Source: an uncultured Clostridia bacterium (GTDB taxonomy: Bacteria > Bacillota > Clostridia > Oscillospirales > Oscillospiraceae). Taken from it: a stretch of 64,000 nt of DNA. Position numbers and translations under genes: made by a program. This document shows positions 51,377-60,177 of this stretch, piece after piece. The DNA lies in assembly GCA_932222125.1 (NCBI GenBank), contig CAKNZJ010000249.1:1-64000 (forward strand), in the 5' to 3' direction. The first letter of the stretch is position 1, and every line of letters begins with the position of its first letter. The notes below the pieces were generated by a model. The model made no database searches, was not told the origin of the DNA, and was given only the letters and a program-made list of their open reading frames with translations.

Positions 51377-52612
51377 CTACCGCTGATTCCGGTCTTTTAG
51401 CCAGCTGGGCAGAGGGCGCATCTTGATGCCGGATACAATGCCCATGGCGATGAACAAGGTCAGGGTAGAGGAGCCGCCGTAGCTAAAAAAGGGGAGGGTG
51501 AGGCCAATCACGGGCATAACGTACAGGCACATGCCCACATTGATAATGGTCTGGGCCATGAGCATACCGGCGATGCCCATGGAAATATAGGCGGACATGT
51601 GGTCTTTGGCCTGTCGGGATACCCAGGCACATCGCAGAATGATGGCCAGCAGTACCGCCAGTACCAGGCAGCATCCCAGCAGGCCAAACTCCTCACCGCA
51701 TACAGAAAAGATAAAATCGGTGTGCCGGGCGGGAAGGCTTGCGGAGGAGGAGGACTGTGTCTGCCGTCCTTGAAGATAGCCTAGGCCGGTGAGCTGGCCA
51801 GAGCCGATGGCGATTAGGGAGCGGCTTTGCTGCCAGCCAGCACCCAGGGGGTCCAGACTGTGGTCAAACACCACCCGAAAGCGCATGATGCGGTAATCGT
51901 TCCATAAACGGTCTATGCGGGGGAAAATAAAATTCCAGAGAAAGACGATTCCGGCGCAGCCCACACTGCCAAGGCCGATAAACCACCACTTGCTGAGCCC
52001 ACCTACCCAGGTCATGATGATGAAGATTGCCAGATACACCAACACCATGCCGAAATCGCCGGACAATACCACCAGCAGACCGGCAAACAGGCAAACGAGC
52101 GCGCCATATCGCAGCAGAGCGGAGAAACGTCCGATGCCGAGGGGGCGTTCTCGGTTCATGAGCCAGGCCAGCAATACAATAAAGGAGAGCTTGGCGATCT
52201 CCCCGGGCTGAAATCCGATGGGGGCCCCGGGCAGATATACCCAGCTGCGGTTGCCGGTGTTGTCCTCTCTGCCGAATGGGGCGATGAGCAGGATGACCAC
52301 AACCCCAAGCACCAGAAAAACCCACCACCACTTCTCTATCAGAAACTGAATGTCCACGAAGGACATCCAGATATAGACCGCCACCCCAAGCACAATAAAC
52401 ATCCCCTGTTTCAGGACCATGTTGTGCAGAGCTGGATCATAGCGGGTGGAACTGTAGATCAAGGCAAGCCCCATGACGCTGGCCACAAGGCACAGGACCA
52501 GCAGCAGCACGTCAGCCTTTTTAAAAAACTCCTGAAGCGTGCCAACAGGCCGCAGGAGCAGGGCCGATAGTGCTGTACACAGGTTCTTTTCCGTTCGTTT
52601 ATCCGGCCGCAA
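51377..52612 (-). CDS. SEDS peptidoglycan glycosyltransferase (RodA/FtsW family)
   Basis: SEDS proteins polymerise lipid II with a partner class B PBP. The 411-residue membrane protein has about ten helices and the family features. These include the RFxxxxDxxxDPLGAGWQQSRSLIAIGSGQLTGLGYLQG loop with its catalytic Asp, and TDFIFSVCGEEFGLLG. Near the end comes GMCLYVMPVIGLTLPFFSYGGSS. The long soluble N-terminus and the GREDNTGNRSW insertion fit RodA better than FtsW. The TTG start follows AAAGGAGAG. It is monocistronic and divergent from tsaE. Confidence 0.9.
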   Translation of the reverse strand: MRPDKRTEKNLCTALSALLLRPVGTLQEFFKKADVLLLVLCLVASVMGLALIYSSTRYDPALHNMVLKQGMFIVLGVAVYIWMSFVDIQFLIEKWWWVFLVLGVVVILLIAPFGREDNTGNRSWVYLPGAPIGFQPGEIAKLSFIVLLAWLMNRERPLGIGRFSALLRYGALVCLFAGLLVVLSGDFGMVLVYLAIFIIMTWVGGLSKWWFIGLGSVGCAGIVFLWNFIFPRIDRLWNDYRIMRFRVVFDHSLDPLGAGWQQSRSLIAIGSGQLTGLGYLQGRQTQSSSSASLPARHTDFIFSVCGEEFGLLGCCLVLAVLLAIILRCAWVSRQAKDHMSAYISMGIAGMLMAQTIINVGMCLYVMPVIGLTLPFFSYGGSSTLTLFIAMGIVSGIKMRPLPSWLKDRNQR

Positions 52613-52644
52613 CGGTTTCTCTCCTTTGGCAATAAAACTAGAAA

Positions 52645-52681
52645 TTAGTATAGCACATTTTTTTTGTATATGCTATACTAA
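52645..52681. promoter_or_regulatory. Mirror-image divergent extended -10 promoters
   Basis: TTAGTATAGCA (52645-52655) and TGCTATACTAA (52671-52681) are perfect 11-bp inverted copies 15 bases apart. Each contains an extended -10 (TGCTATACT) in the right orientation, one for the leftward SEDS gene and one for the rightward tsaE. The -35 zones overlap the partner's -10, so the two promoters probably exclude each other. Confidence 0.6.
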
Positions 52682-52753
52682 ATAAAAAGTATTTACAAAT
52701 TGGCCCAATCAGTCTGTCTGATGGGCAGACCGGGGCAGAAGGGAGTGACGGAC

Positions 52754-53179
52754 ATGGAGTTTGTGACCCACAGCCGCGGGGAGACTGAGGCGCTGGGGAA
52801 CCGTCTGGCCAGTGGGCTGGCTGCTGGGACGGTGGTGGCCTTTACCGGTGATCTGGGGGCGGGAAAGACCGCCTTCATCTCTGGAATGGGGCAGGCTCTG
52901 GGTGTGAAGGACCGGGTGACAAGTCCCACTTTCACCATTGTCAATGAGTATGAAGGAGGACGCTTGCCTCTGTTTCACTTTGATATGTACCGGATGAACG
53001 GTGCTGACGAGTTGTTCCACATCGGATGGGAGGACTATCTGACTCGGGGAGGCATATGCGCCGTGGAGTGGAGTGAGCATGTGGCCCAGGCCCTGGGGGA
53101 AGATGTGGTTCGGGTGTCCATTGGCCGAGGGGATAAGGAAAACGACCGGATCATTGTCATTGAGGGGGCAGACTTATGA
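52754..53179 (+). CDS. tsaE: tRNA t6A synthesis ATPase TsaE
   Basis: It is the ATPase that assists TsaB-TsaD in threonylcarbamoyl transfer to tRNA A37. The 141-residue protein has Walker A GDLGAGKT (32-39), the VTSPTFTIVNEYEG segment and HFDMYRM, all typical. GICAVEWSEH carries the conserved Trp. The ATG at 52754 follows AAGGGAGTGACGG. Its stop overlaps the tsaB start (ATGA). Confidence 0.94.
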   Translation: MEFVTHSRGETEALGNRLASGLAAGTVVAFTGDLGAGKTAFISGMGQALGVKDRVTSPTFTIVNEYEGGRLPLFHFDMYRMNGADELFHIGWEDYLTRGGICAVEWSEHVAQALGEDVVRVSIGRGDKENDRIIVIEGADL

Positions 53180-53898
53180 GGATCATTGCACTGGAAACCT
53201 CTGCGGTGGCCGCATCAGTGGCGGTGACGGAGGGGGACAGACTGATTGCCCAATCCTTTCAGAACAGCGGCCTAACCCACTCAGCCACCCTCATGCCAAT
53301 GGTGGCCGGTTTGCTGAATAATGCGGGATTGAAGCTGGAGGATATAGAGGTGGTGGCGGTGGCCGCCGGACCGGGTTCTTTTACCGGGGTGCGCATCGGG
53401 GTAGCGGCGGCAAAAGGACTGTCTTGGATGGGAGACAAGCCATGTGCCCCCTGCTCCACCTTGGAATCCATGGCCTGGCAGTGTGCCCATTTGGATGGGG
53501 ATATCTGTGCGGTGATGGATGCCAGACGAAATCAAGTATACGCTGCTCGGTTCCAGGCCTGCCAGGGGATGATCACCCGGCTGAGTGAGGATCGAGCAGT
53601 TGGGCTGGATGAGCTGGCTGAGGAGGTCAGGAAGCGAGGGGGAATGCAAATTCTGGTTGGGGATGGGGCCAAGCTGTGCCATCAGGAGTTTGAGGCACGG
53701 GGGATATCAAATCTGCTGATGCCACCCCATTTGCTTTATCAGACTGCCTGGGGTGTGGCCCGTGCCGCCCTGCGTCTGGCACAGGAGGGGGGGCTGGTGA
53801 GTGGAGAGGTACTGGCCCCCATGTATCATAGGATGAGTCAAGCCGAGCGGGAGCGGCTGGAGCGCATGAAATCAGTCAATCAAGGAAAGGGGTTTTGA
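53176..53898 (+). CDS. tsaB: tRNA t6A synthesis protein TsaB
   Basis: TsaB is the catalytically inactive ASKHA-fold partner that dimerises with TsaD in t6A synthesis. The 240-residue protein begins [17 protein letters not shown] and has [26 protein letters not shown], the family signature. [15 protein letters not shown] is also typical. It overlaps tsaE by four bases. The usual next gene rimI is absent; upp follows immediately, so the operon has an altered tail. tsaD is not in the window. Confidence 0.93.
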   Translation: MRIIALETSAVAASVAVTEGDRLIAQSFQNSGLTHSATLMPMVAGLLNNAGLKLEDIEVVAVAAGPGSFTGVRIGVAAAKGLSWMGDKPCAPCSTLESMAWQCAHLDGDICAVMDARRNQVYAARFQACQGMITRLSEDRAVGLDELAEEVRKRGGMQILVGDGAKLCHQEFEARGISNLLMPPHLLYQTAWGVARAALRLAQEGGLVSGEVLAPMYHRMSQAERERLERMKSVNQGKGF

Positions 53899-53900
53899 TC

Positions 53901-54530
53901 ATGGAAAAGGTACATGTTTTGGATCATCCGCTGTTGCAGCACAAGCTGTCTATCCTGCGGAATAAGGACACTGGTGTCAAGGAGTTCCGGGAAATTATCT
54001 CTGAGGTGGCCGCCTTGGAGTGCTATGAGGCCACCCGAGACCTGCCTCTGAAGGAGGTGGAGATCAACACCCCTGTAGCCACAGGTAAGTTCAAGGTGTT
54101 GGCAGGGAAGAAATTGGCGATTGTCCCCATTCTGCGGGCTGGCTTGGGCATGGTAGACGGTATTTTGGATCTGATTCCATCAGCCAAGGTGGGGCATATT
54201 GGCCTGTATAGGGACCCGGAGACACGTCTTCCCGTGGAATACTATTGCAAAATGCCATCCGATATCGCCGACCGGGACGTCATTGTAGTGGACCCAATGC
54301 TGGCTACTGGGGGCTCTGCTTCGGCGGCCATTACCTTTTTGAAGGGGTATGGCTGTAAGAGCATCAAGCTGATGAATGTTATTGCGGCGCCCGAGGGCAT
54401 TACCTGTGTCCAGAGGGACCATCCGGACGTGGATATTTACGTGGCCGCAGTGGATGAGCGGCTTAATGACCACGCCTACATCGTTCCGGGGCTGGGAGAT
54501 GCAGGCGATCGTATTTTTGGAACAAAGTAG
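53901..54530 (+). CDS. upp: Uracil phosphoribosyltransferase
   Basis: It salvages uracil to UMP with PRPP. The 209-residue protein begins [20 protein letters not shown] and has the PRPP loop [22 protein letters not shown] (near 128-149). VVDPM replaces the usual acidic pattern as in other Upp proteins. [13 protein letters not shown] closes the protein. The ATG at 53901 has AAAGGGG upstream and lies two bases after tsaB, so it is co-transcribed with tsaE-tsaB. Confidence 0.95.
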   Translation: MEKVHVLDHPLLQHKLSILRNKDTGVKEFREIISEVAALECYEATRDLPLKEVEINTPVATGKFKVLAGKKLAIVPILRAGLGMVDGILDLIPSAKVGHIGLYRDPETRLPVEYYCKMPSDIADRDVIVVDPMLATGGSASAAITFLKGYGCKSIKLMNVIAAPEGITCVQRDHPDVDIYVAAVDERLNDHAYIVPGLGDAGDRIFGTK

Positions 54531-54546
54531 GATAAAAGGGATACCA

Positions 54547-54588
54547 AGAAAAACGTGTGCGGTGATACTCTCCCGCACACGTTTTTCT
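54547..54588. terminator. Bidirectional terminator
   Basis: AGAAAAACGTGTGCGG pairs with CCGCACACGTTTTTCT (nine- to ten-base loop), between upp and the convergent nrdR. Confidence 0.9.
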
Positions 54589-54607
54589 TTTGAAGGCAGG
54601 AAAAACC

Positions 54608-55063
54608 TTATTTTTCTGCCAATAGCTTGTTCAGTTCTGCCATGAAGGTGTTGATGTCCCTGAACTGCCGGTAGACGGAGGCGAAACGCACATAGGATAC
54701 CTCATCCACGTCTTTGAGTTTTTCCATTACCAGCTCACCGATTTCAGTGCTGAGAATCTCCCGCTCCAACTCATTCTGGAGAGACTGCTCGATCTCATCA
54801 GCCAGCCTCTCCAGTGTGGAAGTGGAGACAGAGCGCTTTTCGCAGGCTTTCAGCATGGAACCCAATAGCTTGTTGCGGTTAAAGGCCTGCCGGCTACCAT
54901 CCCGTTTCACCACCATGAGGGGAAGACCCTCCACAATCTCATAGGTGGTAAACCGCTTGTGGCAGACCAGACATTCCCGGCGGCGGCGGATGCTGTTTCC
55001 CTCCTCTGCCGGACGGGAGTCCACGACTTTGCTTTCCAATTGGGCACAGTAGGGGCACTTCAC
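54608..55063 (-). CDS. nrdR: Transcriptional repressor NrdR
   Basis: It represses ribonucleotide reductase genes through NrdR boxes, sensing dATP/ATP with an ATP-cone. Starting from the GTG at 55063 gives 151 residues and the family start MKCPYC. The zinc ribbon uses C3, C6, C31 and C34 ([16 protein letters not shown]). The ATP-cone begins [17 protein letters not shown]. An in-frame ATG at 55111 would add 16 residues without family support. No nrd gene or NrdR box was seen in the window. Confidence 0.93.
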   Translation of the reverse strand: MKCPYCAQLESKVVDSRPAEEGNSIRRRRECLVCHKRFTTYEIVEGLPLMVVKRDGSRQAFNRNKLLGSMLKACEKRSVSTSTLERLADEIEQSLQNELEREILSTEIGELVMEKLKDVDEVSYVRFASVYRQFRDINTFMAELNKLLAEK

Positions 55064-55244
55064 AGTGGCATCATCCTTTTTTGTGAGATGTGGATCAGAC
55101 TTATTTCTCATAATACCGTTTCTGCTCCTGGCCTTAGGCCGGGAGCAGAAGGGATGAAGGTCAAGATAGCGCAGAGGTTTCTATGGGTATTATAGCATAG
55201 CTCTTCCCATTTGTGTATCATTTTTGAAAAAATTTTTTCTTTAT

Positions 55245-55274
55245 GTATAACCTTGTCAAGGCGGTGGCATACTT
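55245..55274 (+). promoter_or_regulatory. Candidate sigma-G promoter
   Basis: GTATA (55245-55249), 18 bases, CATACTT (55268-55274) fit the forespore sigma-G consensus GHATR-N18-CATWMTA with one mismatch at the last base. It ends 20 bases before a small Asn/Gln-rich gene. Confidence 0.6.
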
Positions 55275-55294
55275 GTTAACGTGAGGTGATAATC

Positions 55295-55420
55295 ATGGAG
55301 AATCGTAACAACAATTCCGAGAACAAGCAGCAGAATTCCCAGAATAAGAAGCAGCAGAATTCCGAGAATAAGAAGAATTCCAACAGCGAGAACAAGAACC
55401 AGCAGAACCAGGGCTACTAA
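55295..55420 (+). CDS. 41-residue Asn/Gln/Lys-rich protein, probably spore-associated
   Basis: The ATG six bases after GAGGTGAT opens 41 codons. The product is almost wholly Asn, Gln, Lys, Ser and Glu, built on repeats of (Q/K)QNS(E/Q)NK, and ends NQQNQGY. It has no hydrophobic segment. Small hydrophilic Asn/Gln-rich proteins of this kind in clostridia are often spore components. The sigma-G-like promoter and the strong terminator nine bases after the stop support a forespore-expressed single gene. The role is inference. Confidence 0.75.
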   Translation: MENRNNNSENKQQNSQNKKQQNSENKKNSNSENKNQQNQGY

Positions 55421-55428
55421 GCCCAACC

Positions 55429-55460
55429 AAAAGCGGAGGGCGGTCTCGCCCTCCGCTTTT
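55429..55460 (+). terminator. Intrinsic terminator
   Basis: AAAAGCGGAGGGCG pairs with CGCCCTCCGCTTTT around a four-base loop. Confidence 0.92.
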
Positions 55461-55482
55461 ATGCGGAGAGGGGGAGTGTACC

Positions 55483-55674
55483 ATGAGGCAAAAAAAGCCG
55501 GATAAAAAATGGCCTGCCGCTCAGGAGCCCCGCTACCGGCAGCCACCCTATCATGCCCTGTCTGATATGGTGGCAGGGCGGGTGCAGGCAGGCCCCCAGT
55601 CCACACCGCCTCGTTTAGGGACCGATCTGGATCAATGGCAGGATCCAGAGCTGTTCCACTCGCCAGAGCTTTGA
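55483..55674 (+). CDS. 63-residue basic-to-acidic hypothetical protein
   Basis: The ATG seven bases after GAGAGGGGGAG opens 63 codons. The N-terminus is Lys/Arg/Pro-rich (RQKKPDKKWPAAQEPRYRQPPYHAL) and the C-terminus acidic (LGTDLDQWQDPELFHSPEL). No membrane helix or known motif is present. It lies between two strong terminators, after the spore-type gene, so its transcription would need readthrough or an unseen promoter. A terminator nine bases after the stop favours a real gene. Confidence 0.6.
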   Translation: MRQKKPDKKWPAAQEPRYRQPPYHALSDMVAGRVQAGPQSTPPRLGTDLDQWQDPELFHSPEL

Positions 55675-55683
55675 GCGGGGATT

Positions 55684-55717
55684 AAAAAGGCCGGCCCCAT
55701 TAGGGGCCGGCCTTTTT
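55684..55717. terminator. Bidirectional terminator
   Basis: AAAAAGGCCGGCCCC pairs perfectly with GGGGCCGGCCTTTTT around ATTA. Confidence 0.92.
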
Positions 55718-55731
55718 GATGTTTTAGGAGC

Positions 55732-57147
55732 TTATGGTTCAGCGGTATAGAGTCCTTGGTTTTGTGCTTTGGTGACGGTCCAAAGCTGCATTCCTCCTAC
55801 CAGAACAAAGGTGGATACAGCGGGAGAAACCAGAGCATGACCAGCAATCGCGGCAATTGCGAAAGCGGCTAGGGAGGTATACAAATAGGTGCAGTAGTTC
55901 AGGCTGGCCAGTCGCTTAAACGGACGTTTGAAAAACTGAATGATGGCCCAGATAAAGAAGCAGAAATAGGGCACAAAGTAGAGGGTAAAGCCAATAATAC
56001 CATGGCGGATCAGGATAGCCAGGGGATCCATTTCGATCATGAACCATACGCTGCGGCCATAGGATGCTACATCGGCGTAACCGATACCCAACAGTTTGGC
56101 TGCCAGTCCTCCCTCAGCGTATACCTGAAGGCTTGGTGAAGCGCTGAACAGCCGGCGGCTGAGGATTTGGTCCAACCGCTGGACGAAGTCGTTGTCCCGA
56201 ATGAGCGTGCGCAGCCAGGTGCCCTGACTGGCCCGCTGGATTTCCTCGCCCCAGGAAGCGGCCAGCAGTTCAGAGTCCTCATTCATGATCTCCAAATAAA
56301 TGTTGTTAAGATAGCTTTGAAGGGGCGAGACAAAAAAGAGACCAATGATAAGCAGGGTTAGTCCCCCTAGGATCAGCACCCGATAGGCATCCTCCCGGGT
56401 GCGGGACTGCCGGGCGCGGACTACCATCCAGACCAGGGCAGCCATACAGTAGAGTAGAACTATGCCAAAGACGATCTTAGTGCCGATAAAGGTGGCGCTG
56501 AAGGCCACTGAAATCAGTACCCAGGCCATGAGCACCCCCTTCCACCAGGTTGCACGGGTGATGGTGGAAATGACCTGCAGGCAGTAGTAGATGGTCACCG
56601 GGGCGGTGAGGGCGATGATACAGCTCACTTCATTGGCGGCGTAAAACCATCCCTTGAAACCATAGCCGGAACTACCATATGACACAAAGCTGGTGCCGGT
56701 CATGGCGGCCAGAAGGATGACTCCGGAATATAGCCCTCCGGCCCAGGCGATAGCGCGGGTGGACACCAAGTGTCCATATTCCTGGTAAATGGCCCACAAA
56801 AATACCAGCACAAGGGGGGCAAAGAAGGTCTTTACAACCTCCTTTAGGTTTTCCGCGCACAGGGCCAGCCCCCCCAGGGAGTACATATAGCACATAAAAG
56901 CGGCCAGATAGGCAAGCAGGATGACCAGAATGGTGAGGCACAGCCTTTTGCCGGGGAATTTGCTGACAAAAACCACGTAGAGGAAGGTCAAGGCCATGAA
57001 CAGTGCCCGCACCAATACTCCGGCGGTGATGGGGAGTTCGGCGTTAGCGGCCAACGCGGTGAGAATATCCAGCAGGGGCTGAAGGATGAGGTAGATGCCA
57101 AGGATCAGTGGAAGCTGTTTCTGGGAAAAGTCGCGGAGCTTTTGCAT
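55732..57147 (-). CDS. O-antigen-ligase-like polytopic membrane protein
   Basis: The 471-residue protein has about eleven hydrophobic helices. A large extracytoplasmic loop near residues 285-365 (DSELLAASWGEEIQRASQGTWLRTLIRDNDFVQRLDQILSRR) contains an LLGIGYADV-type motif at its end. This architecture is that of the Wzy/WaaL O-antigen ligase-polymerase group, found in Firmicute polysaccharide pathways. The ATG at 57147 follows AAAGGTGG; the longer frame to 57231 has no site. No glycosyltransferase cluster surrounds it, so the substrate is unknown and the family call is moderate. Confidence 0.65.
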   Translation of the reverse strand: MQKLRDFSQKQLPLILGIYLILQPLLDILTALAANAELPITAGVLVRALFMALTFLYVVFVSKFPGKRLCLTILVILLAYLAAFMCYMYSLGGLALCAENLKEVVKTFFAPLVLVFLWAIYQEYGHLVSTRAIAWAGGLYSGVILLAAMTGTSFVSYGSSGYGFKGWFYAANEVSCIIALTAPVTIYYCLQVISTITRATWWKGVLMAWVLISVAFSATFIGTKIVFGIVLLYCMAALVWMVVRARQSRTREDAYRVLILGGLTLLIIGLFFVSPLQSYLNNIYLEIMNEDSELLAASWGEEIQRASQGTWLRTLIRDNDFVQRLDQILSRRLFSASPSLQVYAEGGLAAKLLGIGYADVASYGRSVWFMIEMDPLAILIRHGIIGFTLYFVPYFCFFIWAIIQFFKRPFKRLASLNYCTYLYTSLAAFAIAAIAGHALVSPAVSTFVLVGGMQLWTVTKAQNQGLYTAEP

Positions 57148-57290
57148 AACAAACCACCTTTTTGGGATAAGCACAAGGGTGTGAAATTGCATAGGAAAAG
57201 TATAATACGGGCAGGACGGAAATGCAACCATAAAATGGGTTCAACCTGCCCTTATGGAGATCGGGTGGTTGAGGCCGGGTATGTAGGGGG

Positions 57291-58472
57291 TTACAGCGCA
57301 GCCCGCAGTGCCTCCGCCATATCGGTCCGCTCCCAGGACAGGTCCAGCTCAGGGCGACCAAAGTGACCGTAAAAGGAGAGCTGACGATAGATAGGGCGGC
57401 GCAGGCCAAGCCGGTGAATGATGGCGGTGGGGCGTAGGTCAAATACCCGGTTGACCGCTTCCTCCAGGGCTTGATCGGACACGGAGCCGGTGCCAAAGGT
57501 ATCCACTCGCACGGAGACTGGTCGGGCCACCCCAATGGCATAGGCTAATTGAACCTGGCACCGGTCGGCCAGACCGGCGGCCACCACGTTTTTGGCCACC
57601 CATCGGGCAGCGTAAGCGGCGGAGCGATCCACCTTGGTGGGGTCTTTGCCGGAGAAAGCGCCTCCGCCATGGGGGGCTGCCCCTCCGTAGGTATCCACAA
57701 TGATCTTGCGCCCGGTGAGTCCCACGTCCCCTTGAGGGCCGCCCACCACGAATCGTCCGGTAGGATTAATGTAGATTTTGGTGTGCTCGTCCAACAGTCT
57801 GGCAGGGATGGTGGGCTGGATGACCAGCCGGATCATGTCTTGCCGGATTTGTTCTGGAGCGGCCTCGGGGCCATGCTGGGTGGACAGTACCACGGTGTCA
57901 ATCCGAAGGGGGCTGCCATCCTCGCCGTACTCTACAGTGACCTGGGTTTTGCCATCAGGGCGAAGGTATTCTACCAGCCCTTGCTTGCGCACGGCAGTCA
58001 GGCGCTGGGCCAACTTGTGGGACAGGGAGATGGCCAGGGGCATCAGCTCCTCGGTCTCCCGGCAGGCGTAGCCGAACATCATGCCCTGGTCTCCGGCGCC
58101 ACCTGTGGAATCATCGTTCATCTCACCTACCCGGACTTCTAAGGCTTGATCCACCCCCTGGGCAATATCAGGAGATTGTTCGTCAATGTTGATGATGACA
58201 GCACAGGTGTCGCAGTCAAAGCCAAACTTGGCCCGGTCGTATCCGATGTCTCGGATGACCGTTCGGGCAATTTTGGGGATATCCACATAACAGGAGGTGG
58301 TGATTTCTCCCATGATATGGACCAGGCCGGTGGACACTGCCGTCTCGCAGGCCACCCGGGCTTGTGGGTCTTGGGCCAGGATGGCGTCTAGGATGGCGTC
58401 GGAAATTTGGTCGCAGATTTTGTCCGGGTGACCCTCGGTCACCGATTCAGAGGTAAAAAGTCGTTTTGCCAT
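57291..58472 (-). CDS. metK: S-adenosylmethionine synthetase
   Basis: It makes SAM from methionine and ATP. The 393-residue protein has [24 protein letters not shown] at the N-terminus. [12 protein letters not shown] (the GAGDQG signature) is near residue 115, and the P-loop-like [19 protein letters not shown] is near 265. The leader carries a SAM-I riboswitch that would stop transcription when SAM is high. It is preceded by a near-consensus promoter and appears monocistronic. Confidence 0.97.
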   Translation of the reverse strand: MAKRLFTSESVTEGHPDKICDQISDAILDAILAQDPQARVACETAVSTGLVHIMGEITTSCYVDIPKIARTVIRDIGYDRAKFGFDCDTCAVIINIDEQSPDIAQGVDQALEVRVGEMNDDSTGGAGDQGMMFGYACRETEELMPLAISLSHKLAQRLTAVRKQGLVEYLRPDGKTQVTVEYGEDGSPLRIDTVVLSTQHGPEAAPEQIRQDMIRLVIQPTIPARLLDEHTKIYINPTGRFVVGGPQGDVGLTGRKIIVDTYGGAAPHGGGAFSGKDPTKVDRSAAYAARWVAKNVVAAGLADRCQVQLAYAIGVARPVSVRVDTFGTGSVSDQALEEAVNRVFDLRPTAIIHRLGLRRPIYRQLSFYGHFGRPELDLSWERTDMAEALRAAL

Positions 58473-58500
58473 GATATCGTATTCCTTTCCTTAGTATAGA

Positions 58501-58644
58501 GAAAAGAAAAGCTCCCGCTCAAGGCGGGAGCAGAGGGAGCGTGTTCTTTCCTCATCTTGCGTTTCCGCTGGAATTGGCACCTTGCCTCCCAGGCAGGTTG
58601 CCGTGGCTTCATCGGGCCAATCCCTCCGCCACTCTGGATAAGGC
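58501..58644 (-). promoter_or_regulatory. SAM-I (S-box) riboswitch with terminator
   Basis: On the minus strand the aptamer (about 58644 to 58549) shows the S-box core: CTTATCCAGAGTGG, GGAGGGATTGGCCC, GATGAAGCCACGGCAACC, then AAGGTGCCAATTCC and the closing AAGATGAGG. Downstream a terminator hairpin GCTCCCGC...GCGGGAGC (58511-58531) is followed by CTTTTCTTTTC. SAM binding should favour the terminator and lower metK expression. Confidence 0.95.
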
Positions 58645-58663
58645 TATTTGATTGTGCCGCTCT

Positions 58664-58691
58664 ATTATAGCACGCAGGGATGGTTTGTCAA
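58664..58691 (-). promoter_or_regulatory. metK promoter
   Basis: Perfect TTGACA (58686-58691) and TATAAT (58664-58669) on the minus strand with 16-base spacing, about 20 bases before the riboswitch aptamer. Confidence 0.9.
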
Positions 58692-58693
58692 GG

Positions 58694-58743
58694 TGTCAGG
58701 CAAGAGGGAAGCGCTCAGCTGAGCGCTTCCCTCTTGCCTGACA
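58694..58743. repeat. 50-bp perfect palindrome
   Basis: Two 25-base arms, TGTCAGGCAAGAGGG... and its exact complement, meet without a spacer at CAGCTG. It lies two bases upstream of the metK -35 and 27 bases downstream of the spoVAE stop. It could terminate spoVAD-spoVAE mRNA, although no T tract follows on either strand. Confidence 0.97.
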
Positions 58744-58770
58744 GATATGGCACTTGGGTGGGAACAGCTA

Positions 58771-59127
58771 TCAGCTCTTGGGCTTCGGTTTGAATATGAA
58801 GGCTACCATAACACCCAAGAAGATGGCAGCGGCAATGCCGCCGGCAGTGCTGGTCACCCCGCCAATAATAGCCCCGAGCAGTCCATCCTGGGCTACTGAC
58901 TCCTTCACACCTTTGGCCAGACTGTATCCAAACCCGGTAAGTGGAACGGTGGCTCCGGCACCAGCCCATTCGGCCAGGGGCTTGTACAATCCAATGCCGC
59001 CCAATATGACGCCGGACACCACATAGGCTACCAAAATGCGGGCGGGGGTGAGTTTGGTGCGGTCAATCAAAATCTGACCAATGATACAGAAAAGGCCGCC
59101 CACAAGAAATGCTTTTAAATAGTCCAT
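58771..59127 (-). CDS. spoVAE: Stage V sporulation protein AE
   Basis: SpoVAE is a membrane part of the SpoVA channel that moves dipicolinic acid into the spore. The 118-residue length matches the family. It has LKAFLVGGLFCIIGQILIDRTKLTPARILVAYVVSG and GATVPLTGFGYSLAKGVKESVAQDGLLG, both conserved. The ATG at 59127 has GGAGGGAGG upstream within the end of spoVAD. The spoVAD stop is one base before this start, so the two are coupled. Confidence 0.94.
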   Translation of the reverse strand: MDYLKAFLVGGLFCIIGQILIDRTKLTPARILVAYVVSGVILGGIGLYKPLAEWAGAGATVPLTGFGYSLAKGVKESVAQDGLLGAIIGGVTSTAGGIAAAIFLGVMVAFIFKPKPKS

Positions 59128-59128
59128 A

Positions 59129-60145
59129 TTAGCGTCCTCCCTCCAGAGCGATGGCGTGGCAGATACCGGGCACGGATTCTCCTTGCATGGTAGAGGTGGG
59201 AGAGTGGAGTGCCCCGGTGGGACAAAACAGGATGCGCTTCCACCGGCCGGCCAGAAGGCCGGGGAGAAGGTGTCCGCACAGCACCGAGGCGGAGCAGCCG
59301 CATCCGGATGCGCCGGCATGAACATCCTGTTGGTTAGTGTCAAACAGCAGACAGCCGCAGTCGTTGTAGTTGGACAGGGGGACGCCATCTGTGGAGAAGA
59401 AGTCGGACACGATCTCCGAGCCCAGCTTGCCCAGGTCTCCTGTGACGATTAGGTCATAGAAGTCAGGGGACAGGCCGGTGTCCTCAAAGTGGGCTTTCAG
59501 AGTATCGTAGGCGGCGGGGGCCATGGCGGCGCCCATGTTGTTGGCGTCCTTAATGCCCTTATCCACCACCTTGCCAACAGTCACCCGAGTCACAGCGGGA
59601 CCTTTGGCAGATTGGGAGGTGAGCACCACTGCACCGGAGGCGGTGGCTGTCCACTGGGCGGTGGGGGTGCGTTGGCAGCCGTACTCCAGAGGGGTGCGAT
59701 ACTGCCGCTCTGCCGAGCAAAAGTGAGAGGAGGTGACGGCGGCGGCGTAGGTTCCATAGCCACCGCTGAGCAGTAAGGTGGCCAGGGCCAAACTTTCTCC
59801 CATGGTAGAGCAGGCACCGTATAGCCCAAAGAAGGGGACTCCGGAAGCCCGGGCGGCATAGCCGGAGCCAATGCATTGGTTGAGCAGATCTCCGGCCAAC
59901 ATCAGATCCAGGTCTACTGTGTGAAGTTGCGCCCGCTTCAACGCAGCGTCTAGGGCAAGCTGCTGCATGGATGACTCAGCCTGCTCCCAGCTCTTGGCGC
60001 CAAAGGTGTCATCTTTACAGGTGTGGTCAAAGTGACGGCCTAGGGGGCCGGAGCTCTCCTTTTGGCCGGCGGCAGAGCCATAGCCGATGATGATAGGGGG
60101 CGACGCCGGCTGAAAGGACTGGCGGCCCAGCTTTTTATTCTCCAT
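59129..60145 (-). CDS. spoVAD: Stage V sporulation protein AD
   Basis: SpoVAD is the thiolase-fold protein of the SpoVA complex that binds dipicolinic acid on the outer face of the inner spore membrane. The 338-residue protein begins MENKKLGRQSF. It has GYGSAAGQKE, DDTFGAKSWEQAES, LLNQCIGSGYAARASGVPFFGLYGACSTMGESL and the C-terminal CGCSASVLCGHLLPGLLAGRWKRILFCPTGALHSP. The ATG at 60145 follows AAAGGAG. No spoVAC is found upstream, though spoVAC-AD-AE is the common clostridial order. Confidence 0.94.
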   Translation of the reverse strand: MENKKLGRQSFQPASPPIIIGYGSAAGQKESSGPLGRHFDHTCKDDTFGAKSWEQAESSMQQLALDAALKRAQLHTVDLDLMLAGDLLNQCIGSGYAARASGVPFFGLYGACSTMGESLALATLLLSGGYGTYAAAVTSSHFCSAERQYRTPLEYGCQRTPTAQWTATASGAVVLTSQSAKGPAVTRVTVGKVVDKGIKDANNMGAAMAPAAYDTLKAHFEDTGLSPDFYDLIVTGDLGKLGSEIVSDFFSTDGVPLSNYNDCGCLLFDTNQQDVHAGASGCGCSASVLCGHLLPGLLAGRWKRILFCPTGALHSPTSTMQGESVPGICHAIALEGGR

Positions 60146-60177
60146 ATGGAAAAACTCCTTTGGAATGGTATCGGACT

